Notes under the pieces: generated by a model
Databases searched by the model: none
What the model was told of the DNA's origin: nothing
What the model saw: the letters and a program-made list of their open reading frames with translations, nothing else
Shown here: one piece after another, positions 8,140-16,434 of the stretch
Layout of the letters: every line of letters starts with the position of its first letter
Position numbering within the stretch: position 1 is the stretch's first letter
DNA from: JAAYJK01 sp964501655
Lineage (GTDB): Bacteria > Bacillota > Syntrophomonadia > Syntrophomonadales > Syntrophomonadaceae
DNA length: 64,000 nt
Assembly (NCBI GenBank): GCA_964501655.1
Contig: CAZCTN010000011.1
Coordinates: 19,477-83,476, forward strand
Reading direction: 5' to 3'
Program-made: the position numbers and the translations under genes

Positions 8140-9774
8140 TTACATCATGCCGGGCATTCCGCCGCCCATGCCGCCCATGCCGCCCATGGCTTTCATATCC
8201 TCGTTGGGTTTTTCAGTGATGATAGCCTCGGTAGTTAATACCATGGCTGCAATACTGGCCGCATTCTGTACGGCAGAACGGGTGACTTTGGCCGGATCAA
8301 TAATACCAGCCTTGATCATATCCTCGTACTCTCCGGTCATGGCATTATAGCCTATACCCGCTTGTGCTTCTTTAACCTTCTCAACCACTACAGAGCCTTC
8401 AGCTCCGGAGTTATTGGCAATCTGTCTCAGAGGTTCTTCCAGGGACTTCTTGACCAAGGTAATGCCGGTCATTTCATCGCCCTCAGCCTCCAGCTGTTCA
8501 ACTGCACGCAGAGCATTAATCAGGGCCGCGCCTCCGCCTGAGACAATACCTTCCTCAACCGCAGCTTTGGTAGCGGCCAGAGCGTCTTCGATCCGGTGTT
8601 TCTTTTCCTTTAATTCAGTTTCAGTAGCGGCGCCTACCTGAATGACTGCTACTCCACCTGCCAGTTTAGCCATTCTTTCCTGCAGCTTTTCACGGTCATA
8701 CTCAGAATCGGTTTCTTCCAGCTGGGCTTTAATGTTGGCAATACGTCCTTTTACTGCCTCTTCGCTGCCGGCTCCGTCAACTATAATGGTTTCATCCTTT
8801 TTGACTACAATCTGGCGGGCCTTACCCAGCATATCCAGGCTGACGTTTTCTATCTTGATTCCAACATCCTCGGAGGCTACCTGCCCATTGGTCAAAACGG
8901 CAATGTCTTCCAGCATAGCCTTTCTTCTTTCGCCAAATGCCGGAGCTTTAACAGCTACACAGTTAAAAGTGCCTCTGAGTTTATTCACTACCAGGGTAGC
9001 CAGAGCTTCACCCTCTATTTCTTCAGCTACCAGCAATAAAGGTTTGCCGGTTTGAACTACCTTCTCTAGTACCGGCAGGACTTCATTAATTGAGGATATC
9101 TTCTTGTCGCTTATGAGAATATAAGGTTCATCCAGAACGGCTTCCATTTTTTCGGTATTGGTAATCATATAGGGAGATATATAACCACGGTCAAAACTCA
9201 TTCCTTCTACTACTTCCAGCGAGGTTCCGACAGACTGGGATTCTTCTACAGTGATAACCCCATCCCGGCCTACTTTTTCCATAGCGTCGGCAATAAGCTG
9301 TCCGATTTCTTTGTCGTCAGCGGAGATGGCAGCTACCTGGGCAATGGCTTCTTTGCCTTCCACCGGCTTGCTTATGGCTTGAATCTCATCCACAATGGAT
9401 TTAACCGCTTTTTCGATGCCATGTCTCATTACCATGGGATTAGCTCCAGCGGCAACATTCTTCAGTCCCTCTTTGATCATAGCCTGGGCCAGTACCGTTG
9501 CAGTTGTAGTTCCATCACCGGCTACATCATTGGTCTTGGTGGCAACTTCCTTTACCAGCTGACACCCCAGGTTTTCCCAGGCATCTTCCAGGTCTATGTC
9601 CCGGGCGATGGTAACACCATCATTGGTTATGGTAGGAGAGCCAAACTTCCGGTCCAGCACTACATTTCTACCCTTGGGCCCCAGGGTCACCTTTACGGTA
9701 TTGGCTAGTGCGTCTACTCCTCTTTCCAGTGCCCTTCTTGCCTCTTCACCAAATTTTATCTCTTTAGATACCAT
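8140..9774 (-). CDS. groL: 60-kDa chaperonin GroEL
   Basis: The full-length 544-residue chaperonin that folds proteins in the GroEL/GroES cage. Hallmarks include VDALANTVKVTLGPKGRNV at the N-terminus, the ATP-site motif GDGTTTATVLA (about residue 86), and a Gly-Gly-Met-rich tail (MGGMGGMGGGMPGMM). AGGAGG precedes the ATG. It is the second gene of the groES-groEL operon, 27 bp after groES, under the CIRCE element. Confidence 0.99.
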   Translation of the reverse strand: MVSKEIKFGEEARRALERGVDALANTVKVTLGPKGRNVVLDRKFGSPTITNDGVTIARDIDLEDAWENLGCQLVKEVATKTNDVAGDGTTTATVLAQAMIKEGLKNVAAGANPMVMRHGIEKAVKSIVDEIQAISKPVEGKEAIAQVAAISADDKEIGQLIADAMEKVGRDGVITVEESQSVGTSLEVVEGMSFDRGYISPYMITNTEKMEAVLDEPYILISDKKISSINEVLPVLEKVVQTGKPLLLVAEEIEGEALATLVVNKLRGTFNCVAVKAPAFGERRKAMLEDIAVLTNGQVASEDVGIKIENVSLDMLGKARQIVVKKDETIIVDGAGSEEAVKGRIANIKAQLEETDSEYDREKLQERMAKLAGGVAVIQVGAATETELKEKKHRIEDALAATKAAVEEGIVSGGGAALINALRAVEQLEAEGDEMTGITLVKKSLEEPLRQIANNSGAEGSVVVEKVKEAQAGIGYNAMTGEYEDMIKAGIIDPAKVTRSAVQNAASIAAMVLTTEAIITEKPNEDMKAMGGMGGMGGGMPGMM

Positions 9775-9801
9775 TCTGTGTATCCTCCTTTTTTCTTTCG
9801 T

Positions 9802-10092
9802 TTAGCCTATTTTTGCCAGTATATCTTTTTCAGGTAAAATCAGGTACTCTACCCCGTCATATTTGATACTGTTACCGGCATATTTCTTGAAGATGACTTT
9901 ATCGCCGACCGCTACATTCATAGCAATTATTTCGCCCTTGTCGTTTAAAGCACCTGGTCCAACCGCCAGCACTTCACCTTCCTGAGGTCTTTCTTTTGCA
10001 GTATCGGGCACATAAAGACCGCTCTTGGTTTTTTCTTCACTCTCTTCATTAGGCTTGATTACCACATGATCTGCTAAAGGTTTGATGTTCAA
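9802..10092 (-). CDS. groES: 10-kDa co-chaperonin GroES
   Basis: The 96-residue heptameric lid of the GroEL cage. The canonical start region IKPLADHVVIKP is present. The mobile loop is KTKSGLYVPDTAKERPQEGEVLAVG and the conserved end is EYLILPEKDILA. It is the first gene of the operon and lies directly downstream of the CIRCE operator, implying HrcA repression relieved by heat or misfolded protein. Confidence 0.99.
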   Translation of the reverse strand: MNIKPLADHVVIKPNEESEEKTKSGLYVPDTAKERPQEGEVLAVGPGALNDKGEIIAMNVAVGDKVIFKKYAGNSIKYDGVEYLILPEKDILAKIG

Positions 10093-10125
10093 AGGTATAC
10101 CTCCTCTATCTGTTTTATTATGTTG

Positions 10126-10152
10126 TTAGCACTCGTCGACCATGAGTGCTAA
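10126..10152. promoter_or_regulatory. CIRCE operator (HrcA binding site)
   Basis: A perfect CIRCE: TTAGCACTC, a 9-nt spacer, GAGTGCTAA. It lies 34 bp upstream of groES and just downstream of a minus-strand -10 box, so bound HrcA would cover the transcription start. Confidence 0.98.
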
Positions 10153-10157
10153 CATTA

Positions 10158-10163
10158 ATTATA
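10158..10163 (-). promoter_or_regulatory. -10 box of the groESL promoter
   Basis: TATAAT on the minus strand, 5 bp upstream of CIRCE. I see no good -35 match at 16-18 bp, so only the -10 is marked. Confidence 0.5.
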
Positions 10164-10328
10164 ATATTAGGCAAGATTCAGCCAGTATTCAAATGAGAAA
10201 ACAGGCCAAATTCGCCCAATATTTTCGATTAATAGTATGCTCCTGTCTTTTTCTTTTTATACCTTCAAATAGCACTGTTTTTTGATTTTGCTCCGGGAAG
10301 AAGCCAGGTTTTCCGGATTGCACAGAAA

Positions 10329-10357
10329 AATGAGTCGGGCTTGGCACCCAACTCATT
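10329..10357 (-). terminator. Intrinsic terminator of the moa operon
   Basis: On the minus strand AATGAGT plus GGG pairs with CCC plus ACTCATT around a short loop, followed by TTTCTG. It lies about 45 bp after the stop of the MoaB/MogA gene. Confidence 0.7.
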
Positions 10358-10402
10358 ATGATTTTCCCGTTCTATCCCGCTGCCAGCGGGTGAAGTCGGA
10401 CC

Positions 10403-10891
10403 CTAATCCTGCCCGCATTCCGATGCAGAGCCGATTATTATATCCAGTCCGTGGGCCAAGGCGGGAATAATAGCTTCCAGCGATTCTCTTACCCCTTTAA
10501 CACTTCCGGGCAGATTAATGATAAGGGTATTCTTCCTGATCCCGGCCACAGCCCGGGACAGCATAGCCTTTTCGGTCTTCTGCATACCGTAAGCACGCAT
10601 GGCCTCAGGAATCCCTGGCACCATTCTATCAATCACTTGCAGACTGGCTTCAGGGGTAACATCACGCCTGGCAAACCCTGTTCCTCCCGAAGTTAACAGC
10701 AGGTCCAGCCCCAGTTCGTCACAGGCATATTTCATTCTATCCGTAATAGTACCTATATCATCCGGAATCACCTGATAATATTCCACTTTATAATCCGGCC
10801 CCAGCATCTCCTTAATCTGCTGTCCGCTGCGGTCTTCTCGCTCTCCTGCCGCTCCTCTGTCGCTCATTATTAATATTCCGGTTCTATACAT
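10403..10891 (-). CDS. mog: Molybdopterin adenylyltransferase-like protein (MogA/MoaB)
   Basis: It adenylates molybdopterin before metal insertion. The 162-residue MoCF_biosynth domain shows ILIMSDRG, the conserved LLLTSGGTGFARRDVTPEA (about residues 63-81) and INLPGSVKGVRESLEAI near the C-terminus. It overlaps the preceding moaC-MOSC gene by one base (TAATG), so it is translationally coupled. It is the last gene of the moaA, moaC-MOSC, mog cluster. Tungsten rather than molybdenum may be the metal, since the lineage has tungsten enzymes; that part is inference. Confidence 0.93.
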   Translation of the reverse strand: MYRTGILIMSDRGAAGEREDRSGQQIKEMLGPDYKVEYYQVIPDDIGTITDRMKYACDELGLDLLLTSGGTGFARRDVTPEASLQVIDRMVPGIPEAMRAYGMQKTEKAMLSRAVAGIRKNTLIINLPGSVKGVRESLEAIIPALAHGLDIIIGSASECGQD

Positions 10892-11814
10892 TATATCACC
10901 TCTACTGGGTCGGCTTTCTTGATCTTGCCTCCCTTTATCACACGACAGAACAACCCTTCATAAGGTAAAAGGCTTACACCCAGGGTTCGAGTAACTACAC
11001 TGGGATGATCCTCCTTGCCGATTTGTGCCACCTCCAGGATTACACTTTCCCCTATTTTCAAACGGCTGCCCACTTTCAACCCGGTGAAATCAATTCCTTC
11101 CAGCAACAGGTTCTCGGCAAAGTCCCCCGGGCCGGCATCCAGGTTATTCTCCTGGTTGGCCTTCAAAACTGAGGCTCGATCCAGGCAAGTGATTTGCCTG
11201 CTCCATGGACCGGCATGTCCATCATTCTCTATGCCATGGTCTTCTATCACATTAGCCTGAAATACTTCTCGCTTGAGCTGACCCCTTTCCGGGCTGATAC
11301 AAATGGAATACAATCCCCCCGATTGTTTAAGGGCCTGTTGCTGGGGTTTAACCACGTGTCCGCTTTTGCCGCCGTCTTTTTCCACCAGCATGATCCCCCC
11401 TATTTCCATCCATCTATCCAAGGCTTTGCCCATATCATATATGGTCAGAGCCGCTACAGCCACAGCAGTAACTGCTTCCATCTCCACCCCGGTTTTGCCC
11501 GTTGTCTTCACCTGGGATTCAATTATGATCCGGGAGTGTTCACGGTCAAATTTAAAATTGATATCCACTGAGGTTAAAAGCAAGGGGTGGCACATGGGTA
11601 TCAAACCCGGGGTATTCTTCGCTGCCATGATGCCTGCCACCTGAGCCACGGACAAAACATCCCCCTTCTTCACTCCTCCGCTTTCTATCGCAGCCAGAGT
11701 CTCAGGCATCATCCTGACCTCCGAGCGAGCCACAGCTGTACGTTCGCTGTCATTTTTACTGCTGACATCCACCATTTGAGCTCGCCCCTGCTCATTAATA
11801 TGGGTAAAATCCAC
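10891..11814 (-). CDS. moaC: MoaC-MOSC domain fusion, molybdenum cofactor biosynthesis
   Basis: Residues 1 to about 158 are MoaC (cyclic pyranopterin monophosphate synthase), with MVDVSSKNDSERTAVA, IPMCHPLLLTSVDI and the catalytic-site segment KTGVEMEAVTAVAVAALTIYDM. From about residue 165 to the end is a MOSC domain (SICISPERGQLKREV, NDGHAGPWSRQITCLD, GDFAENLLLEGIDF, GVSLLPYEGLFCRV). MOSC domains carry sulfur or metal-pterin cargo in MOCO sulfurases, though the usual catalytic Cys is not obvious here. GTG start with AGGAGG 10 nt upstream; the moaA stop is 6 bp upstream. Such fusions are known in clostridia. Confidence 0.93.
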   Translation of the reverse strand: MDFTHINEQGRAQMVDVSSKNDSERTAVARSEVRMMPETLAAIESGGVKKGDVLSVAQVAGIMAAKNTPGLIPMCHPLLLTSVDINFKFDREHSRIIIESQVKTTGKTGVEMEAVTAVAVAALTIYDMGKALDRWMEIGGIMLVEKDGGKSGHVVKPQQQALKQSGGLYSICISPERGQLKREVFQANVIEDHGIENDGHAGPWSRQITCLDRASVLKANQENNLDAGPGDFAENLLLEGIDFTGLKVGSRLKIGESVILEVAQIGKEDHPSVVTRTLGVSLLPYEGLFCRVIKGGKIKKADPVEVI

Positions 11815-11820
11815 AGCCGA

Positions 11821-12801
11821 TCAGCCTCCTATTTGATACATCTTACGCTCATTGTCTTTTCCCCAGCCCGAATCCATCTGATGGCGGGGAGCTTTCTTTA
11901 CTATGGTTTGGATAAACAGCTGTTTCAATTCCTCATCGCCAGCCCCTGCCATTAAGGCTAATTTCAAGTTAGTCTCGGATTTTTCGTACAGACATCCTCT
12001 TAAGCTACCATCAGCAGTCATGCGAATCCGGTTGCAGCTCCCGCAAAAGTGATTGCTCATGGGGCTTATAAATCCAATGGTTCCAGCTCCCCGGCGTACA
12101 TGATAGTACTTGGCCGGCCCATTACCTTCTATTTTGGTGCCTTCATAGAGTTCGTATTCCTGCTCGATTCTGGCTTTTATTTTATCTACCCCCAGGACTC
12201 TTTCCGGTTTCCAGTAAAACAAATCTCCTACCGGCATAAACTCGATAAATCTGATATGCAATGGATATTGATAAACCAGCTGGGCAAAATCCATGATTTC
12301 GTTATCATTGAAACCATTTATTATAACGGTATTGATTTTCACCGGTTCCATCCCCAGTTCCAAGGCTCTAAAGATAGCTTGCTTAACCTTTTCCAGCTCT
12401 CCTCCCCGGGTTATATACTTGAATTTTTCCGCGGACATAGTATCCATACTGAAATTTACCCGCTTCAGCCCAGCCTTTTTCAGGTCTTCAGCCATATTGG
12501 GGAATAACATCCCATTGGTAGTCAGGGCCAGATCATCTATCTCCGGTAAACTGGCGATGTCACTTACCAGCTGAACTATATTCCTTCTGATAAGAGGCTC
12601 TCCTCCGGTCAAGCGAACCTTTTTTATCCCCAGCCCCGAGGCTATTTTTATCAGCCGGGATATTTCTTCCAGGCTCAGTATACGATGGTGTTCTATCTTA
12701 TCGATTCCTTCCTCGGGCATGCAATACCTGCACCTCAAGTTACACCGGTCAGTAATGGAGACTCGTAAATAATTGATATCTCTTCCATAACTGTCTTTCA
12801 T
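11821..12801 (-). CDS. moaA: GTP 3',8-cyclase MoaA (radical SAM)
   Basis: The first step of molybdopterin synthesis, converting GTP to 3',8-cyclo-GTP. The radical SAM cluster motif is CNLRCRYCMPEEG (residues about 17-29), with the GGEPL motif as LTGGEPLIRRNI. The C-terminal second [4Fe-4S] site shows FCGSCNRIRMTADGSLRGCLY. The usual C-terminal GG is present as YQIGG. The length of 326 residues is standard. The ATG follows GGGAGGGG. It is probably co-transcribed with moaC-MOSC, mog and the upstream small Cys-rich protein. Confidence 0.97.
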   Translation of the reverse strand: MKDSYGRDINYLRVSITDRCNLRCRYCMPEEGIDKIEHHRILSLEEISRLIKIASGLGIKKVRLTGGEPLIRRNIVQLVSDIASLPEIDDLALTTNGMLFPNMAEDLKKAGLKRVNFSMDTMSAEKFKYITRGGELEKVKQAIFRALELGMEPVKINTVIINGFNDNEIMDFAQLVYQYPLHIRFIEFMPVGDLFYWKPERVLGVDKIKARIEQEYELYEGTKIEGNGPAKYYHVRRGAGTIGFISPMSNHFCGSCNRIRMTADGSLRGCLYEKSETNLKLALMAGAGDEELKQLFIQTIVKKAPRHQMDSGWGKDNERKMYQIGG

Positions 12802-12854
12802 TCTGTTCCCCTCCCTTAGACCGCGGCGCCGCTGGGAAAATCAGCTTGTCCTAA

Positions 12855-13028
12855 CTAAAAGCATCCCAGTTCGCAGCCATAGATCTTAATTCCGGCTTCG
12901 TCGCAAATCTCTCCTATTCTGGCCAGATCGATCTTATTGGCAGCGGCAAATTTCCTGGCGTCATTGCAGCTCAGTTTTCCATTCGGACAATACTCTACCA
13001 GTTTGGCAATCAGTTCCTTTTGTTCCAT
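12855..13028 (-). CDS. Small Cys-rich conserved-looking protein, 57 aa
   Basis: A 57-residue frame starting MEQKELIAKLVEYC, with GKLSCNDARKFAAA in the middle and ending YGCELGCF. It has five Cys, including a terminal CxxxC, and no signal peptide. A GGGGAGG lies 10 nt upstream of the ATG. It is the first gene after a candidate promoter and leader, about 50 bp ahead of moaA on the same strand. The N-terminal part looks like a small helical fold, and the Cys could bind a metal or an FeS cluster. I do not recognise a named family; a link to cofactor synthesis is inferred from position only. Confidence 0.7.
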   Translation of the reverse strand: MEQKELIAKLVEYCPNGKLSCNDARKFAAANKIDLARIGEICDEAGIKIYGCELGCF

Positions 13029-13231
13029 ATAACATATACCTCCCCTTTAATAAATAAAGCCCCTGACAGGGCACATTTAACTTGATACGCTATCCCCAAC
13101 CGCAATAAGACTATCACTGCCAATCACAACGGCAGCTTATCTCCCTGCCAGAACAGGCCAGAGCAGAAATATTCCGCCAAGAAAGGCTGTGATGTACGGT
13201 AATATGCAGTATTTAATGAATATTCTAATCC
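13029..13231 (-). promoter_or_regulatory. Leader of the small Cys-rich gene and moaA
   Basis: About 200 nt between a candidate promoter and the first ribosome binding site. The transcript would contain CTGCC/GGCAG hairpins and, just before the ribosome binding site, GCCCT/AGGGGC followed by TTTATTTATT, which is attenuator-like. I could not match it to the molybdenum/tungsten cofactor riboswitch by eye. Confidence 0.35.
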
Positions 13232-13261
13232 ATTATACACTATATTTAACTTGGGGGACAA
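13232..13261 (-). promoter_or_regulatory. Candidate sigma-A promoter for the moa cluster
   Basis: On the minus strand TTGTCC (-35), 18 bp, TATAAT (-10). The -10 is perfect and the -35 matches 4 of 6. Confidence 0.45.
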
Positions 13262-13430
13262 TTTACATTTAGGTCTCTCCCTCTAGTCCGACCATTAACT
13301 GCAGCACTGGCTCCAACCGGTGAAATAACAGCAGACTGAGCACGCCCTTGGGTTATCTAATCAAGAGTAATATGGTATGATTAGATGCAGAATAGCAGTA
13401 CATTTTTCAAAATTGAGAGGGGGGTATAAC

Positions 13431-13856
13431 ATGTCTTCATTGCAATGGATATTGATAGCCATAGTAAGTGGTGCCATCGAAGTTGCTTCTGCAGGTTTCT
13501 GGTTTTTATGGCTGGGAATATCTGCTTTGCTGGTAGCCCTGGGAGTCAGCTTGAATATATTGGTCAGCCTGGAAAGCCAATTGCTGATATTCGCCTTGCT
13601 GAGTGCTCTCTTTATCATCTTTACCCGTCCCCTGGTAGTCAAGCTTTTTAAATCCCAGGATATCCCTACCACTGCCGAAGCTCTGGTAGGTCAGCATGGA
13701 GTAAGCATCACCGAGATCAAGCCCTTGCAATACGGTCAGGTTAAGCTTAATGGTGAAATATGGACCGCTGCTGCGGATGAAGAAATTGCTGAAGGCCTTC
13801 GGGTACAGGTTAAAGGTATAGAAGGAGTCAAACTCCTGGTTAAGATATCCGAGTAA
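13431..13856 (+). CDS. NfeD family membrane protein (short form)
   Basis: A 141-residue partner of SPFH proteins. Two to three membrane helices cover residues about 5-75 (QWILIAIVSGAIEVASAGFWFLWLGISALLVALG). The C-terminal OB-fold NfeD domain has ALVGQHGVSITEI, GQVKLNGEIWTAAADEEIAEG and VQVKGIEGVKLLV. The ATG at 13431 has GAGGGGGG upstream; a longer frame from 13377 lacks a ribosome binding site. It lies 40 bp before the QmcA-like gene, and the pair likely forms a membrane microdomain module. Confidence 0.9.
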   Translation: MSSLQWILIAIVSGAIEVASAGFWFLWLGISALLVALGVSLNILVSLESQLLIFALLSALFIIFTRPLVVKLFKSQDIPTTAEALVGQHGVSITEIKPLQYGQVKLNGEIWTAAADEEIAEGLRVQVKGIEGVKLLVKISE

Positions 13857-13896
13857 TTGATGATAATGGTTCATAATTGAAAGGAGCGAGATTGTA

Positions 13897-14838
13897 ATGC
13901 AATACTTTGTCAATAGCATGCTGGTACTCTTTGTTATTTTTATTGGTTTAACTTCCATCAAAATAATCAAGCAATCTACCGTAGGCATCGTAGAGCGTCT
14001 GGGCAAATACCACAAAACCGCACCCCGGGGTATTAATGTCATAGTGCCTTTTATTGATCGCTTTCGGGCTATAGTAGACCTGAGGGAACAAGTAATGGAC
14101 TTTCCTCCTCAGCCGGTTATTACTAAAGACAACGTAACCATGATGATAGACACAGTTATTTATTACCAGATTACCGATGCTTTCAAATATATTTATGAAA
14201 TAGCTGCTCCCCTGATGGCCATTGAAAACCTTACCGCCACCACCCTGAGAAACATTGTCGGGGACCTGGAACTGGATGAAACCCTAACCTCCAGAGATGT
14301 TGTCAATACCAAGCTCCGCTCTATTTTGGATGAGGCCACTGACAAATGGGGGATTAAGGTTAACCGGGTGGAATTAAAGAACATTCTGCCCCCCCAGGAC
14401 ATTCAGAACGCCATGGAAAAGCAGATGCGGGCGGAGAGGGAAAAAAGAGAAGCCATTCTCCGGGCAGAAGGGCAAAAAACCGCAGCCATCCTGGACGCCG
14501 AGGGCCGAAAACAATCCGCCATATTAACGGCTGAAGCGGTAAAAGAAGCGGCCATAAGAGAGGCCGAGGGATTGAGGCAGGCCCAAATATTAAAGGCCCA
14601 GGGGGAGGCCGAAGCCATCCTCTCGGTACAAAGAGCTTTTGCTGACAGTCTGGTAATGATCAGGGAAGCCGGAGCCGATAATAAAGTCCTGGCCTTAAAA
14701 TCCCTGGAAGCTCTGAAGGCAGTGGGGGACGGACAGTCCACCAAACTGATCATACCCGGAGATCTGGCCGGTCTCAGCGGTGTTTTCGCCGCCCTCAAAG
14801 AAGCGGTCTCTGATGATAAAAAATCCACTGAAGCTTGA
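13897..14838 (+). CDS. qmcA: SPFH/Band 7 (stomatin, QmcA-like) protein
   Basis: A 313-residue membrane-anchored prohibitin/stomatin homologue. One N-terminal hydrophobic anchor (about residues 5-22) precedes the SPFH domain (GIVERLGKYHKTAPRGINVIVPFID; DVVNTKLRSILDEATDKWGIKVNRVELKNI). A long Ala/Glu-rich coiled coil follows (about 175-250). It forms ring-shaped oligomers at the membrane with its NfeD partner, encoded directly upstream. The AAAGGAG ribosome binding site is well placed. Confidence 0.95.
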   Translation: MQYFVNSMLVLFVIFIGLTSIKIIKQSTVGIVERLGKYHKTAPRGINVIVPFIDRFRAIVDLREQVMDFPPQPVITKDNVTMMIDTVIYYQITDAFKYIYEIAAPLMAIENLTATTLRNIVGDLELDETLTSRDVVNTKLRSILDEATDKWGIKVNRVELKNILPPQDIQNAMEKQMRAEREKREAILRAEGQKTAAILDAEGRKQSAILTAEAVKEAAIREAEGLRQAQILKAQGEAEAILSVQRAFADSLVMIREAGADNKVLALKSLEALKAVGDGQSTKLIIPGDLAGLSGVFAALKEAVSDDKKSTEA

Positions 14839-14956
14839 TGATTCTCAGGCTCCAGGCTCTTTGGGCTTAGTAGAATATTAGCTTTGGCAGAGCACCGGCA
14901 GTATAAGCGATGAATCTCTGCGTTATTTCCAGACTCCCCTCGGTCAAAGTACGCTA

Positions 14957-14992
14957 CAGGGGGACATTCCTTATCCAAGGTATGTCCCCCTG
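14957..14992. repeat. Strong intergenic hairpin with GGGGACATTCC arms
   Basis: Perfect 11-bp arms (CAGGGGGACAT/ATGTCCCCCTG), then a one-base mismatch and a further 4-bp stem (CCTT/AAGG) round a 4-nt loop. It lies between convergent qmcA and the MORN gene. There is no T tract on either side, so it is a weak terminator candidate. Its GGGGAC core recalls the two longer inverted repeats at 24.06 and 30.75 kb. Confidence 0.7.
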
Positions 14993-15123
14993 CATTATTC
15001 CGCCTCGATTACGTCCTTCTGGGTGATTACTGAATCTTTAACGGTTTTGCCGGCTCTGACCGAGCCTTAAGGATAGGTGTACTTCTGGGTTTAATCTCCA
15101 TGCTTCACTGTTGGCAGCTCTGG

Positions 15124-16191
15124 TTAGTTCTGATAAACTCCTTTTACCCACTGGCCTTTTATTACGGTGCCATTGGAAAGGGTCAGCACCCCATACCCGT
15201 GCATAAAACCTTCCTGGAAATACCCGGTGTACTTGCTGCCATCGGCAAAGACCATGATTCCCTTACCGTCTGCCCAGTTGTTCTTGAACTCACCAGTGTA
15301 TACATTTCCATCGGCGGTAAGCTTTCCCCGGCCTTCAATAATTCCGTTGTTTACTTCACCCTGATAAACAATACCGGCATCATCCGGCCAGGTTATGGTT
15401 CCCACCCCTGTGACCTCATCGTTGGTAAAACTTCCTACATAAGTACGCCGGTCAGCCAGAAGCATATAGCCCTGCCCCTCCATTTTGCCTTCAACAAAAC
15501 TGCCTTTATACTGTCTGCCATCGGCAAATATCTTGATTCCTTCCCCATGGGGAAAACACTGTTGCATTGCGCCGGTATAAAGGGTTCCATCCGGCCATTG
15601 CATACTTCCTTTTTCCCAGAAGGCTATATTAATTCCGTCTTTGAAGTCGCCGCTGTATATTACGCCCTCCAGATTGGTGAAAGTGCCCCGGCCATTAGCC
15701 AGCCCATCCTTGAACTGCCCGCTGTAATGACCCAGGAGTTCACCATCCAGATATATTGCTATAGTATCTTGAGCCGAAGTGATGGTTATGGTCTGGGTCT
15801 CCGCCGACCATTCAACCGTAGCCCCCAGGGCTTCACTGACAAAACGCAGGGGAACCAGGGTGCGCCCGCGAAATATCACCGCCGGAACATCGAGTTTGAT
15901 AGCTGCATTATTGACATAGGCTTCCTGCTTGCCGATAGTAATACTCACCACCCGGCCGACTGATTCCTTTTCAGCTACTACCGTCTGGGTGGTCTCATCC
16001 CAATACACAGTTGCACCCAGGGCTTCGAATATGGCTCGTAAAGGCACCAGGGTGCGCCCATAGGCAATAGCTGGAGGCACATCGAACTCCAGAACCTCTC
16101 CGTCCAGAATCACGGTGGGAGCCGCGAAAACCGGAGCCGCACCCAGCATCAGCAAGAGCAGCGCCAAAACGGAAGCAGTTATTTTCCTCAT
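15124..16191 (-). CDS. Secreted MORN-repeat protein with stalk domain
   Basis: 355 residues. A signal peptide (MRKITASVLALLLLMLGAAPVFA) is followed by two half-domains of the copper-amine-oxidase-N-like type (GRTLVPLRAIFEALGATVYWD and GRTLVPLRFVSEALGATVEW). These are widespread Firmicute cell-wall stalk modules, not oxidases. From about residue 150 there are 8-9 MORN repeats (YxGxFKDGxxxGxG; for example VYTGEFKNNWADGKG). MORN repeats form extended beta sheets that bind lipids or protein partners. AGGAGG lies 7 nt before the ATG. It is a tandem paralog of the gene upstream (16435-17589). Confidence 0.88.
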   Translation of the reverse strand: MRKITASVLALLLLMLGAAPVFAAPTVILDGEVLEFDVPPAIAYGRTLVPLRAIFEALGATVYWDETTQTVVAEKESVGRVVSITIGKQEAYVNNAAIKLDVPAVIFRGRTLVPLRFVSEALGATVEWSAETQTITITSAQDTIAIYLDGELLGHYSGQFKDGLANGRGTFTNLEGVIYSGDFKDGINIAFWEKGSMQWPDGTLYTGAMQQCFPHGEGIKIFADGRQYKGSFVEGKMEGQGYMLLADRRTYVGSFTNDEVTGVGTITWPDDAGIVYQGEVNNGIIEGRGKLTADGNVYTGEFKNNWADGKGIMVFADGSKYTGYFQEGFMHGYGVLTLSNGTVIKGQWVKGVYQN

Positions 16192-16381
16192 AAACCGACC
16201 TCCTGGGAATATCCCTTGAAATATTTACCGTTACAACAGGTGCTTGCTGTCCCTCTTTCTATTATATCGGCTTAAAGTAGATAACAACAGAGTTATTGAA
16301 GCCTATAACAGCAACTTTCCCGGTAATTGCCACCCTATATTCTGCCTTCTCTGGCAGTCCTTATACCATTAAGAATAAAGG

Positions 16382-16400
16382 CCCACCCAAAAAAAGTGGG
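16382..16400 (-). terminator. Weak terminator candidate
   Basis: On the minus strand CCCAC pairs with GTGGG around a T-rich loop, followed by CCTTTATTC, 35 bp after the stop of the second MORN gene. Confidence 0.35.
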
Positions 16401-16434
16401 ACGAGACATGCTCGCCCCCATAGGAATTGAGTTA

